Source: Brevipalpus yothersi
Taxonomy: Eukaryota; Arthropoda; Arachnida; Trombidiformes; Tenuipalpidae
Direction: 5' to 3'
NCBI GenBank assembly: GCA_003956705.1
Contig: QZCP01000084.1
Location: 41,359 to 105,358, forward strand
DNA: 64,000 nt
The translations under genes and the position numbers were made by a program. This document shows positions 1 to 11,500 of the stretch, one piece after another; within the stretch, counting starts at the first letter, position 1, and each line of letters begins with the position of its first letter. Under the pieces are notes generated by a model. It saw only the letters and a program-made list of their open reading frames with translations, was not told the origin of the DNA and did not search any database.

Positions 1-27
1 CTGATTCAATTCATTTCCACCCGCTAC

Positions 28-3000
28 TCATCTTGAATATGATCTCCTTTTGATTATCACTGGCTCCTTTCTCGTTTCTTTTTGGATTTCAGTTTCACCT
101 TGTTCCTTGAAGTCGATGTCCAACTCACTTGTGGATGCTTCTGACTCCTTAAACGTCGTGGATAACTGTTCTGAGGCATCAACCGTTAGACTTCCATCTT
201 CATTACCACTAGTTTCATCCTCAGTAGTTTCTTTATAACTTCTTTCATGGTATTTTTTCAATCGGTCCATGTGCACTGTTTTTTCTTTTCCGTTCTGATT
301 GATAACGTAAGTTGTTTCTCCAAGAACTGCTCTGATCACAAATGGCCCTTGAAATCTTGGTTGGAATTTGGATGTTCGCACTGGTACCTTAAGTAATACC
401 TTTTCCCCTTCATGGAATTTGTGTAAATTCTTCTTGTTATCATGAGTTAACGCTTGATTCATCTTCTCGTCGAGTGAATATGTGGCTGCAATATCTCGGA
501 TCATCGGCCAGCCATTTGTAATGAAGTTTCGATAAGCTTCAAGTCGCTTTCTTCTATCAGAACTCCCTGGAACAGTTCTAGGTTTGAGCTTCACATCGAT
601 TGGTAAAGTTGAATGTCTACCGTAGAGCAAGTAAAAAGGTGATGCTTTTGTTGAAGAATTAACACTAGTGTTATAAGCAAATTGCACGAGTGGTAATGCT
701 AAATACCACTTCTTTTGGTTCTGCACGTAATGGGTGAGCATGTTGACCAGTGTTTGGTTTGTCTTTTCAGTTGAACCATTTGTTTGTGGATGATACGCAC
801 TTGCTACCTTCCATTTCGAACCCATAAATTTCGCAGCATCTTGAACTAACCATGATAAGAAATCAGTTCCTTGATCGCTCATGATTATTGATGGGCATCC
901 ATGTCTCGAGATTATGTTCTCGATTAGAAATCTAGTGGTGAGCCCAGATTGAAAGTTACCCAGACCTCTGGTCTCAGCGTATCTCGTGAAGTAACAAGTT
1001 GCAATGATGATATATTGATAATTGTTTGATTTTGGAAGAGGACCAATTCTATCGAAGGCTTCACGACAATGTATCGATTGTAAGGGAGCGTCAATCTTTC
1101 CACCACTCTTGTTCATTTGACAAAACTCACATGAGCTGACGTATTTGGTAATGTAGTTAACCATACCAGACCAGTAGTATTTGTTCATTATCTTCTGATA
1201 GGTTCTTTCAGCACTAGCATGTCCAGATAAGATGTCATCATGATAAGTTTTACAAACTTCTTTTCTCATGGTGGATGGGACAACAACATTGAATTGTTCT
1301 TCAAAAGCACGTCGTTTTAATCGGTACAGTATTCCATCATGGAGACGATACTTGCTAAGCATCTTTCTCTTCCGGGAAGGAAGTGAGCCAAGGTTTTGGA
1401 GTTTTTGGATTATTGAATTGAGCTTCGGGTCAGCTCTTTGCTTGTTGAGAATCTCATTCTCTTCTATGAGAACTGCCATACACAGTGCATCCTCTATATC
1501 CTCATCACTATCGTCTACCTCATCTTCGACATCCTCTTCACACATAAGTGGGTATCTTGATAAGGCATCAACATCATGGTGATGCTTTCCAGACTTGTAT
1601 ACTACCTTAAAGTCATACCGCTGGAGTGCCATTGAGTACCTCATCAGCCTTGGGCTGAGATCCTTTTTGCTAATCAAATAGCAGAGACTACAATGGTCCG
1701 TGTGTACCACAAAATGTACTTCATCCAAGTAAGCTTTCCATTCATCCACCGCTTTAGCGATAGCCAGACATTCTTTATCACTGATATGATAATTCAGTTG
1801 TGCTCCAGTCAGCAGCTTACTCCTGTAGGCAATTGGATGCCATTTTCCGTTGATTTTTTGAAGAAGTATCGCTCCTATGCCATAAGCACAAGCATCGGTC
1901 CTCAATTGAGTCTATCTGGTTGGGTCATAATGAGCCAAAACGGGATATTCTATCATCAATTCCTTCAGTCTATCGAACGCTTTCTGTTGAGCTTCCTCCC
2001 ATTGACAAGGACGATCCTTTTCGGTCAAGTCAGTGAGCGGCTTAGTAACCATTGAGAAGTTGGGAATGAATTTTCGATAATAAGAACACAGGGCCACAAA
2101 TGGCCGAACATCACGGATACAGAGTGGAGTTGCGAAGTTTTTGACAGCCAGAACCTTTTTTTCATCAGGCTTCTGACCATCTCTGCCCACTACATGCCCA
2201 AGATATAAAATTTCTTCAAGAACTAACTCACACTTTGGTGGTTTGAGCTTGAGATTTGCTGCTTCCAGACATTTGAAAACCTTTTCTAAACCCTCGAGAT
2301 GCTCATCAAAAGTTTTCGAAAAAACCACAATATCGTCAATATACACAAGACAACTATTGTATTTTACTGGAGCAAGAACCTTATCTAATACTCTTTGGAA
2401 TGAGCTTGGGGCGTTTACCAATCCAAACGGGAGTCTCACAAAAGAAACAAATTTTGCTCTGTTATAAATGATGTCTTGAGTTTATCATCAGGATGCATAG
2501 CAATCTGATAATACCCTGACCTAAGGTCTAACAAGGAAAAGTACTGAGCTTCTTCCAGCATGTCAAGGGAGCTATCTATCCTGGGTAATGGATATTTGTC
2601 GGGTTTTGTGATTGCATTAAGAGGTCTATAATCAACACACATCCTGAGTTCACCTGTCTTCTTGGGAACCACTACAATTGGAAATGCCCATGGCGAATTA
2701 GCCTCTTCTATGATTCCAGCTTCCAAGAGAGAACTGATAATTTCATTCACTTTTTGTCTCTTCACTGGTGATAGCTTATACGGTGCTGAATGAATCGGAG
2801 CGTGATCTCCAGTGTCAATTCGATTCTGATAAAGATTACAGCATCCCAACTCGGAATCTTTGGTGGCAAAAATATGCTCAAATGAATCGAGCAACTTTAT
2901 CAACTTATTGTGTTCATCATCATCAATTTTCTTTGAAACGATAACCTCATCATATTTTTTGTTGGTACCTTTCACCATAAAAACAGTATCCAACTCATCA

Positions 3001-3060
3001 TCACTATCATCCAATTCATCAATTGAATCAAATTCAGCTCTAACCGAGTCAATACCGGTT
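28..3060 (-). pseudogene. pol: gypsy Pol: RT, RNase H, integrase (broken)
   Basis: Three open pieces make up the polymerase. 3014-2436 carries the N-terminal RT motifs (DYRPLNAIT, LLDLRSGYYQ). 2439-1912 carries the RT palm with the catalytic YIDD box and the thumb/connection. 1905-28 carries RNase H (TDACAYG), the HHCC zinc domain of integrase, the integrase core (D in FDRIGPLP, D in SDQGTDF, E in TNGSTEKTN) and a C-terminal GPF-type domain (FQGPF). The first junction is a frameshift at about 2440-2455. The second is a single in-frame TAG at 1912-1914 with the frame unchanged. In the core, the usual aspartate of the DYFT motif is a cysteine. The protein is clearly related to active gypsy polyproteins but this copy is disabled. 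Confidence 0.92.
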
Positions 3061-3326
3061 TGAATGAGGCTGGTCTAGCAAGCAACTGTCGACTTGCTAC
3101 TATTATCATACCCTATATGGATGATCTTTTCTTTCGAGCCTATTCATACATCAGCAACTTCGCACACATCTTGACCGATTAACACTGGAATTCCGCAAGG
3201 TAAATTATTGACCACAACAAGAGTTGCATCAATTAAAATCTCTTTCCCGTTTGCTTTCAACGTTAATCTTAGGTCACATTCACCTAGAGGCCTTAACGGG
3301 TTGTTGCTGGCGCTCTCGGTTCCAGG

Positions 3327-4595
3327 TCAACGGTATGGATATAGAGGCTTCTTCATCTCATCCAAAGTGGATTGAGTTATAAGTGAGATCTCACTTCCCG
3401 AATCTATGATGGCTCCAAATCGTTTTCCATCTAAATTGATCTCAGAAAACACAAGCTTACCCTTTTTCTTTTTCCTGGAAAGGTTCAAAATAATTGTGTT
3501 GATCACATCAGATCTATTCTCGGTGATTTGTTGAACCACCGTTGGCTCTGTTCTTTCCCTTCGATCATACCGAGCATTATTAGTGTAGTTTTGTTGGTTA
3601 CCAGGATGACCAGATGGCCCAGGTTGATTTCTCGGTTCATAATCGGTTCTCATGTTTACATCGTTGGTACGATGGCAAACATTACTCTTGTGCCCAGGTT
3701 CTCGGCAGCGATAGCAGATAATTTCCTGCCTTTGTTGCTGTTGAGGCATTGGCCTTCGTTGAGAGAGAGGAGGACGCTGCATTTTGGACTGACTATTGTT
3801 ACCCGGATAGGACTGTTGATTATAGTTTCCCCTATTCATCACACTCAGCTTATAACTCAGATCTTGAACAGTTTTGTCCAAAGTTCCAATCATATTGATC
3901 ATCATTCGGGTGGTATTGGTTGCGGTTGAGCTCTGTGTATCTTGACTTATTTCCCTAAACATTGCTTCGTTCTCTCGGGCTGAGCGTTCAGCATCTTGCA
4001 AGGCAGCAAGAAGCTCTTCAATCGTATTGGGTTTCCTAGCCCTTATCCATGGCTTTAATCTTGTATCTAAACCTTCTCTGATAAATGAAAGTATAGTGCT
4101 CTCTGTAATATTTCTATCGACTCGCTTACACAAAGCTTCCATTTGAATGACAGAAGAACTAGTACTCTGTTTCTTACCTTGTTTCTGACAAGTCATTCTC
4201 TTGTGATATTCCGAGCAATAATCAGGCCTCAGTAAGGCAGCAATCATCTCACCTTTCACCTCCTGGTAGGTTTTATAACCTTCCTGGTTGAGTTCAGGCC
4301 TTACCGAGTTGTTGAACCATAGTTTGGCAGTACCAGTCAAGTAAAGAGGAAGTTTACTTAGCTTTTCCTTATCACTCCAGCCCAAATCAGCTGACAAATA
4401 TTCGTATTGGTCAATCCAATCCACCAGATCCTCATGAATATCATCTCCATTGAATGGTTGAATCACAATATGTGGTGCATCTGTATAAGGTTTCACTGTA
4501 ATCTGATTTACTGATTGTTGAACTTCAGGCTCAACTGCCGCACTGCTGTCACTAGCACTGACAATGCTAGCACTATTTTGATCCATTGTTATCAT
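3327..4595 (-). pseudogene. gag: gypsy Gag with start of protease
   Basis: This is a 422-codon open stretch starting at an ATG at 4595. It encodes a capsid-like protein that would package element RNA. Near its C-terminal third is a single CCHC zinc knuckle (C-x2-C-x4-H-x4-C, around residues 294-307), preceded by a Gln/Pro-rich linker. The reading frame then runs into the retropepsin active-site motif (DSGSE, near residue 400) and stops at 3327. The rest of the protease, including an LIGQDV-like motif, lies at about 3060-3320 but is interrupted by stops. Gag and protease therefore share a frame here. No heterologous LTR or promoter could be recognised. Confidence 0.9.
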
Positions 4596-4825
4596 TCACT
4601 TTATCACACCAAGAGCGAAAATACGACTGACTGACTTAGGCACAAGTTTCAATATTTCATAAAAAGTTTCAAAATAAATTTCTCTAAATGAATCGAATAA
4701 CAAAATGAGCTCACAAGACCACGCCTACCCACGTCAAAGTCCTTGTGGCATGAAGCAATTTAAATTCAAAATTCAACAATAACAATAAAAAAACAATCCG
4801 AAACCTTGCACCAGTCAGTCTGAAG
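4596..4825. other. gypsy leader / flank, no gene
   Basis: This is AT-rich sequence between the gag start codon and the target TA of the mariner-type element. It could be gypsy untranslated leader or the remains of the 5' LTR. No primer-binding site or LTR terminus was recognised. Confidence 0.5.
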
Positions 4826-4827
4826 TA

Positions 4828-4863
4828 CAGAGTGTTATTATTTGATGTATGAAAGTTTGGGAT
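4828..4863 (+). repeat. Left terminal inverted repeat of mariner-type element
   Basis: It begins CAGAGTGTTATTATT immediately after TA at 4826-4827 and is the reverse complement of 6306-6341 with a few mismatches. Confidence 0.93.
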
Positions 4864-4932
4864 TCTATAAAATTCTGAGGGAAGGAGATAGAGAGCTGTT
4901 ACTTGGTGGATATTAGGATCATATCAGTAGAA

Positions 4933-6044
4933 TTAATTTATGATGTTCTCAAAGTGCTCGCCCTCAACATGAGGGATCATGTCAAGTCGCTTTTGAAAAT
5001 TGGCCATAATTCGTTGCAGCATAGACTGATCCAAGCATTCGACGAAGCTCTCGATAGCGTCTTTAAGATCCTTTAAGCTGGGAGGCTGTGCACGATACAC
5101 ATAATCTTTCATCATGCCCCAGAGGGCAAAATCACATGGATTTAGATCGGGGCTGTGGGGTGGCCAGGAAATTTCTCTCCCTTCATTAGAAGTGAAACCA
5201 AGTCCAATCACTCGATCGCCAAACCTTGAACGGATTGAATTCTTGACCGCAGCCGTTCGATGAGCTGTTGCTCCATCTTGCTGAAACCAAAAATCCTCGA
5301 TCATGCCCTTAAACTCAGCTTGAGGGAAGAAATCATTTTCTAGCATTATTTGGTAACGCTCTCCATTCACAGTATCGTAAAAAAAATTAGGACCGATGAA
5401 ACCAGAGCCACTTATTGCCATCCAGACAGTTAAGTAATCAGGATGGAGAGGCCTTTCCATCACATAATGGGGATTTTCACTTCCCCAAATTCGAAAATTC
5501 TGACGATTGACTTATCCGTGTGGATAGAAATGTGCATCGTCGCTGAACCAAATTTTGTTAATGTCGATGAAACCTTCCTCTATCTTCTCTCTCATCTCAG
5601 CCTCGAAAGTGATTCTCGCGTTGATGTCGTTTTCCTTTAGAAGTTGGAGGACACTGACTTTGTACGCCTTGAAATCAAGATTTTTGTGTAAAATTTTCCA
5701 AACAGGGAATGTGGATACTCCAAGTTTTGCAGCACATTTTCTTATCGACGGTTGTTCTGTTGTCCTGAAGAAATGCTCAACAGCCTCGATCAATTGATCA
5801 GTGATGACAGATTTTTTTTTCCAATGAGGTTGTCCATTACCGACCCAGTGGAGAGAAATTTTTCGTAATTTCTCTTAACAGTCACATCAGTAGGTGGATG
5901 TTCATCAGGAAATGCTCTCTTAAATTTCCTCACTGTCTCTAGGGCGTTTTTTGTCTCGTGGTAACTCAAACAGATCCAAATCCGAGCTTTCATCGATTTT
6001 CTATACTGGACATTCATTTTCACTCGCACTTCACAGGGTAGCAA
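4933..6044 (-). pseudogene. Tc1/mariner-type transposase, broken
   Basis: The transposase would cut and paste the element through a DDD/E catalytic triad. Three minus-strand pieces are visible. 6044-5790 is the N-terminal HTH region. 5793-5512 is the second HTH and first catalytic block (FSDDAHF). 5463-4933 is the rest of the catalytic domain, with QQDGATAH and SPDLNPCDFALWG. The first and second pieces are separated by a frameshift in an A-run near 5812-5820. The second and third share a frame but are split by a TAA at 5512-5514, where relatives usually have a sense codon. Between the second aspartate (QQD) and the aspartate of NPCD there are 47 residues, longer than the classic DD34D mariner spacing. 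The subfamily is not assigned. Confidence 0.9.
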
Positions 6045-6194
6045 TCAAGATTAAAACAAAACTACTGTATGGAATTGATAGCTTGATGTCAAATTAACAA
6101 TTTAAAACTGATTTTGTTAAAATCGGCTCAGGAAAACAGAAATAAACGCCGAGTTGGCAAAATGGCGAGCAGAACGGGAGTTGGCCTGAGAATC

Positions 6195-6208
6195 GTTGCC
6201 ATGGCAAC
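6195..6208. promoter_or_regulatory. Perfect X-box-like palindrome GTTGCCATGGCAAC
   Basis: This 14-bp perfect palindrome matches the consensus for RFX-family transcription factors (GTNRCC-N0-3-RGYAAC). It lies inside the mariner-type element upstream of the transposase frame, where it could be part of the element's own promoter. Function is inferred from the motif only. Confidence 0.4.
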
Positions 6209-6305
6209 CAAACCCGACCTTCTGTTGATCATCACATTCCATCATGCTCCCGAATATTCTCACCAAGTTTCAGCTCCCTACCTCAGCTGAGCGCTTGCGT
6301 ATAAT

Positions 6306-6341
6306 ATCCCAAAGTTTCATACATCAAATAATAACACACTG
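6306..6341 (-). repeat. Right terminal inverted repeat of mariner-type element
   Basis: It ends ...AATAATAACACACTG immediately before TA at 6342-6343 and mirrors the left end at 4828-4863. Confidence 0.93.
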
Positions 6342-6343
6342 TA

Positions 6344-8858
6344 TATTGCTCACAATTGCGTAAAACGATGTTGAAAAGGGATCAGTTATAGGAACTGTAG
6401 CTTGAGTCCATCAGTGAATGACCTCAATCGTTTGAAGTGGTACTTACGTTGTCGGAAGTATGCAGCGAGAATGATTACCTGAAAGAAAACAATATATCAG
6501 CTCGATTACCTTGTGAGATAATTGAGGAAGTTTAACAGCGAAAGAACGATTTGAGAATTCACACTTGAGCAACGAAGTGATGAGATAACAGTTCTCAGAG
6601 TTGGTGTGTTTGAGAGTATGCTGTGATACTATCTTCACTGTTTATTACCGTGCCAGCCTATTTTCTTACCAAGATTGAAGCACGGCTGAATGTTTATTAT
6701 TTTTTTTCCTTACATAATGAATCCAAACGAAGGAGAGAAGAAAATGAGTTCAGTCAACGCCAAGCTCAACTCTCATATCATTATACCGCAATACTACATG
6801 TAAAATGGAGAGAGTGAAGAAGAAAGATAGCAACTGGTCCTGGTAATGACGAAGCAAACGAGAAAAATTCGCGTGATTTGGTAGACTAATCTATAGGTGT
6901 ATGAACTTTTGACTTACTTTCTGTTCAATTTTAGGTTCAATTGGAAGAATGTAAATGATAACCGTTGAGTCATTAGAAAAAATTTCCATCTTATAGAAGT
7001 CTTAGCAGAAATTTATGATAATATTAAAATTCAGGCAAACTCATGAAAGTTCAGTTTCTGTTTCTATGAACTCCCTCTCATGGAATGTCCATTGATAACC
7101 CTTTCCTCTGCTCTCTCACCCCGCAAATCGCATTGGTCAATTTTTGTGCAACATTGTATATTGATAATTACAAAACCATTGATAATTTCGAACAATTATA
7201 ACTTCATTAGTATAATTTTAATTGTTTATCAAGCTGTTTAGCTGAATTGAAAGTTCAGAATGAATCCATTCAACGTGATAATTCATGCTAAGTTATGTTT
7301 TTTCTACTGCTAGAAATGTGAGAAGAAAATAGCCAAAAAGTGTTCGGCTGTGCGTTGCTCAACATCAATCTGCCAGCTAGCCAGAAACAACGTGTTTTCA
7401 GGTCTGTTTTTTCTCAAACTTCTCGATCTTTCGATGAAATTGGGAACAGAATAATACGTAGTTCAACAAGACTGAAAAGTTTACACAAACTTATTTTGAC
7501 TAAATTGAGTGACTAGAAGTTGGACTAGCTGAATTTCTAAAGAAAAAAGATGCTCAATTTTGCTACATTAAAGTAAAGGGAAAGCATGCAATTTGATACT
7601 TTCACATTGTAAAAGAGCTCGCTTGAATCTTTGAGAGAATTAGTTAATTGATCGGGTGTGCGATAATCCACCAATCATTGGTATTTCTTATAACTGAAGC
7701 TTCTCTTTTTTTCTCTTACACGATTTCTGAATCTGTCCAATATATATGTAATTCATGGATAATTTGGTCTCTTCATCCACAAAAAATTATGATCATCCAA
7801 AACATGCCAGGACAATCGGACGTTGTGAATTATTTTGGTAACATTGATTTTAATCAGACTCCAATGATTTCGATGCTGTTTGATTGCATTGGTTCACTCT
7901 CAATTGGTCATGATGGACTATTAAATCTTGCCAACCCGGACGTCATCATTGTGAATGTTAGAATTCATCAATATCACACAAGGAGAGTTGATGTAAATGT
8001 TCAATCGGTTTGAAGATTCATCACCTCTCGTCGAAGCAATTTATTTCACTCACTCTCAATCGAAAAAGTTTTTTGGAGATGAAATATTCCTCCGCTGGCA
8101 ATAATCTGAAGCACATTCCCCAGTGACCAATAACAGGACCGACTAAAAACAATTTCATGAATATCTGGCTCGATCAATCGAATAGTTAAAAATGAGTACT
8201 CTTACATTAGTCTCATTTGTCCTAACTACTTTCTCTTCTTTTATCATTAGTCTCATTTGTTCTATCTACTTTCTCTTCTTTTATCAATTATTGTATTTTA
8301 GGAACTTTCTTTTTGATTGTAATTTTTTGTAATGAATCCAATGTGAGCTGTCATGCCATTCTGTGGGGAACAACCTTCCTCAATGGGACAGATGACAAGA
8401 TTTTTAGCCCTCAATTGAGTGAAACAATACCGGTGTAGTGAAAACAATTTCAGAAAAACAAGATAAATGAACATTGTACTTTCGATAGCCAACATTTACA
8501 ATCCTAAAATTCTGAATTCTAAAGAGATTTTTCTGCCCATCCTCTCCATTATCATGAGAATTGGAAATGATCAATTCCACAATATTTAAACTCATCTGTC
8601 ATCAACAACTTATGTAATTAATATTGATCTATGAAATCTGACTCTTAAGTTGATCAAATAGACGATCTCAGCAGAAAACACGAGGAATAATAGGATAAGT
8701 GTTAAATGTTAATTTTAAGAGGAAGCATCTTCATCTATTCATTGAGCAACTGTAGCAGCACAAACAATTACATTTAAAACAGTGATTATATGGAAAACTT
8801 GGATGGCTAGTAAATGATAGCGGAGCAGAGTCAAAATCTTGAAAATAAGGATAGCAAA
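6344..8858. other. No convincing gene
   Basis: AT-rich DNA with several short open frames. The longest plus-strand one (7648-8013) has no recognisable domain and no coding-like composition. The stretch holds a short 40-bp tandem duplication at 8205-8284. I see no RNA gene here. Confidence 0.5.
8205..8284. repeat. Tandem duplication, 2 x 40 bp
   Basis: Two adjacent copies beginning CATTAGTCTCATTTG start at 8205 and 8245 and differ at very few positions. Confidence 0.85.
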
Positions 8859-9349
8859 TTAGGCTGTCGGACCAGAACTTTCAGTCACATCTTCATCACT
8901 CTCACTTTCGTTGGAACGCTTGAGAGGAACATTGTTTTGACCCTCACTGACGGCTTGTTCATCCATTGCTAGAGTGCTTGAAAAAATATCGGCAGCACAA
9001 TGCAAATCATGCAAAAGTGGCTCAACGACCTCAGCAAATTCTCGAAAACGGGAATTAGTACGGTGAAGATGCTCGAGACCACGAGCTCCATGACCAATAG
9101 CAAATTTTGATTCTCGAAGGGGCAGTTGAACTGAACGAATTCGCACCTTGATCTGTTGTGTGATGGTTTCCATTATTGTTAATAAAGATTTTGCAGCAGT
9201 AAAAGTATCACCACGTTTGAGGATGAGAGGTGGTTGCGGTGAGGGAACCATTCTTTCCAGTTCTGAAGAGTAGATGAACAAGAAAAGCAACTAAGAATCA
9301 AACTTTGTGGATACAGATAATTTCACTTCTTACTAACTGTGCACCTCAT
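8859..9349 (-). CDS. Hypothetical small protein, two exons
   Basis: The best model has a tiny first exon, 9349-9334 (ATG AGG TGC ..., donor GTAAG), a 71-bp intron and a second exon 9262-8859 (acceptor CTACTCTTCAG). The join keeps the frame and gives about 139 residues. The middle is probably helical and the C-terminus is acidic and Ser-rich (residues ~118-138, SESDEDVTES-like), the kind of tail often phosphorylated by CK2. There is no signal peptide or membrane segment. I do not recognise the family. It is transcribed away from the C2H2 gene that follows on the plus strand, with about 430 bp between them. The long, well-composed exon and clean splice sites argue that it is real. Confidence 0.55.
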
Positions 9350-9467
9350 GAGCCTTTTTATATCAGATAAAGGGAGCTACTGATTAGAAGAGGACTTGAC
9401 TAACTAATGGACTGCCTTTTAAGAATTATAAGAATAGGAGAAACTTGATCTATAACATCTTTGAACC

Positions 9468-9475
9468 TATATAAA
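9468..9475 (+). promoter_or_regulatory. TATA box candidate
   Basis: TATATAAA lies about 300 bp upstream of the large plus-strand exon of the C2H2 gene, in the gap between two divergent genes. It may drive a 5' exon of that gene. The assignment is inference. Confidence 0.3.
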
Positions 9476-9771
9476 CAGGCCGATGAACTCACAATTTTCA
9501 TATGAATCAATCTTTGGTTATCATATCAATTTACAGTTCTTGCATCTCTAACTCCTTCCTGTTAAAGTTTTTTTCATCCTCATAGCCAAATAACGCCCTG
9601 TGCGAGATGGATAAATCATATTTCCCAGTGATTATACATCATGAGTCGGGTACTCGTTATACATCGACCATAATTTGAAGATTTCTAAGTAATCTGAATG
9701 AAATAGTGGACAAAAATTTCAAGAAAGACGGAATTCATCTCAATTTATAAGTCTTCTCACTAGAAACAATC

Positions 9772-10716
9772 TTAAGTTTCGAAAAATTTCTAACTGAGCC
9801 TAGTGAAATTTGGAAAAAGAGACTCATCTACTACAAGAACATCTTGGAACATCTCGGCTTCTCCACAGATGGTGATTCCTTCATTTGGCCGGTGGACGTA
9901 TGGTTGATCCAGCAAAGATGTAGCACAGTACATGATTGTCACCATTGTGCTCACTTATTCTCGAATAAATTGGAAATTAGTGATCTACTACTCGATTCTC
10001 ATTTAAAGAAAGCCAGGGCCATTGGGATAAAAGATTTTCGTACTTGTCAATGTCTAACAGGTCTGAGTTTGAATATTCATCAGGAAAAAGAATTTATGGC
10101 AATCAGAGGCTTTTCCAGAGAAAAGCTTCCAAATATGCCTGACACATTGATGTCAGACCCAATGTTGAACCCGATTATCTCGTTGGAGGAGGAAACCAAG
10201 AAAAGAGTGCCCTTTTATTGGAGATTTGACTATCAAGTGAATTTCTCCAAGTATAGTCAAGAATATATCATCTTTCTACTCAAAAAAGGTTATCACCTAA
10301 ATCTCAGTGCTCACAACATTTCGAAAATCTTTCAAAAAATGCCTGCCACAAGCTTGAATGCGAAAGGATATCACTATTGTGTTATTTGCTGTGATCGAGT
10401 GAAAGGTAGATGGGAGATGATTTTCCGTATTCAAAGCAAGCATACCATCTACACCGTCTCATGCAGAAAGTGTGAGTTACTCTTTCTTGAGGAACGAACA
10501 TACAAGATGCATATGGAAGACATACATGGCCTCAATTTGCCGAAAATTCAGTGCGTTAGAAAGCCACATTACGACAGATTAACCCTCAAGGCTGGATCAA
10601 TACTTGAAAAATACTGGCAATACCTTGACCGGAGTGGTTTTAAGCATCGAACTAAGATTACGATAAGGAAAAGAGACCAAGATTTTTTGTATAAATTGAA
10701 TGAACAGATCAAATAA
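9772..10716 (+). CDS. C2H2 zinc-finger-containing protein, unrecognised (3' exon)
   Basis: The frame is open from 9751 to the TAA at 10716 with no ATG near its 5' end. A good acceptor (TCTTCTCACTAG, ending 9771) suggests that this is a terminal exon joined to unseen upstream coding sequence. About 314 codons follow. Near the C-terminal third is a classical finger, C-x2-C-x12-H-x4-H (CRKC ... HMEDIH), preceded by a C-x2-C pair (CVICC) that may form a second, irregular zinc site. An N-terminal C/H-rich patch (CHHCAH) is also visible. The tail is basic. It may be a DNA- or RNA-binding protein, but the family is not recognised. It is immediately followed by a degenerate tandem repeat. Confidence 0.55.
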   Translation, partial: LSFEKFLTEPSEIWKKRLIYYKNILEHLGFSTDGDSFIWPVDVWLIQQRCSTVHDCHHCAHLFSNKLEISDLLLDSHLKKARAIGIKDFRTCQCLTGLSLNIHQEKEFMAIRGFSREKLPNMPDTLMSDPMLNPIISLEEETKKRVPFYWRFDYQVNFSKYSQEYIIFLLKKGYHLNLSAHNISKIFQKMPATSLNAKGYHYCVICCDRVKGRWEMIFRIQSKHTIYTVSCRKCELLFLEERTYKMHMEDIHGLNLPKIQCVRKPHYDRLTLKAGSILEKYWQYLDRSGFKHRTKITIRKRDQDFLYKLNEQIK

Positions 10717-10744
10717 TATTCAGTCGATTTCAGGACTCAGGTAA

Positions 10745-11500
10745 GGGTCTGAATCGGCTCAAAGAACAATCTTGTGGAAAAGATTTTTGCGATATTCCCG
10801 GTTGATCGAAAACCTCAAAACATGGATCGAAGCTTATGCGGAATCAGTTTTGAGTTGCTTATATATCGGTATAGGTATAGGTATAATTTTTTATCCCTGT
10901 ACTCTGGAAATGATTTTTTAATATCATCAGACTCAGTACGCCCAGGTAAATCCAATTCAATAAGAATAATTGAGAAATTCGAAGTAATAAGAGTTTTGGC
11001 GAAAAACTTTGATGACGATGAGAAACAGGAAAAAGTATGAAAATTCAGTTATTTTTCCCCCACAACTTTCGCCCCAAGTGTGATAGAGATAATTTCTATA
11101 CGTCAATGGACTCAATAGCTCAAGATCTTCCTGAATCCGTTGAGATAATTCCAATATTCGATCAGATAAAAATTTCAGCAAAATTTTCTGGCAACACTGA
11201 ATATCATATGAAATCATAAAATTTCAATTTGTGTTCGGTCATATCTCCTGACTCATACATGATGGAATCAATTTCTGTAGGTCATTAGAATCAGTAGGCT
11301 GAGTACATTCTTTAACCGTTGAGAAACTTTGAACTTTCCATCAGATAAAATTTTTGGAAAAATTCTCTGGGAACACTGAAAAATGGGTAAAATCAGAAAA
11401 AGTCACTTATTTTTCGGTCATAATTTCCGAACCAAATGTGATAGAACTGAATTCTATATGTCATTAGACTCAGTATGTCGGGTACATTAAGATTAGATTG
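10745..11500. repeat. Degenerate tandem repeat, ~179-bp period, at least 3-4 units
   Basis: A recurring block like TCATTAGACTCAGTA is found at 10924, 11102, 11281 and 11460, giving spacings of 178-179 bp. Each is followed at a constant distance by an ATCAGATAAA/AAATTT...TCTGG(C/G)AACACTGAA block where a full unit is present. A weaker earlier copy may begin near 10745. The units are strongly diverged and none is coding. Confidence 0.75.

Larger units (their letters stand above)
1..4610 (-). mobile_element. Degraded Ty3/gypsy LTR retrotransposon (internal region)
   Basis: On the minus strand the order is gag, protease, reverse transcriptase, RNase H, integrase, which is the Ty3/gypsy order. 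The element runs off the window at position 1, so the 3' LTR is not visible and the 5' LTR cannot be identified by comparison. Coding continuity is broken at several points: stops in the protease stretch near 3110-3329, a frameshift near 2440-2455 and an in-frame TAG at 1912-1914. I infer that this copy is not autonomous. The piece upstream of gag (above 4610) ends at a mariner-type element at 4828. Confidence 0.93.
4828..6341 (-). mobile_element. Tc1/mariner-superfamily transposon, complete with TIRs, inactive
   Basis: A 1,514-bp element flanked by TA dinucleotides (4826-4827 and 6342-6343), the target duplication of this superfamily. Its ends are inverted repeats of about 35 bp starting CAGAGTGTTATTATTTGATG on the left and CAGTGTGTTATTATTTGATG on the right, differing at only a few positions. 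Between them is a minus-strand transposase reading frame broken by one frameshift and one nonsense codon. It sits just upstream of the gypsy gag and may have inserted into gypsy flanking or LTR sequence. The clean ends suggest a fairly recent insertion. Confidence 0.95.

Noticed and set aside
7648..8013. 121-codon plus-strand open frame
   Set aside because: No domain, no good start context or splice support, and composition like the surrounding AT-rich DNA.
8205..8284. Possible CRISPR-like or satellite array
   Set aside because: Only two adjacent copies with no spacers; a simple local duplication in a eukaryotic genome.
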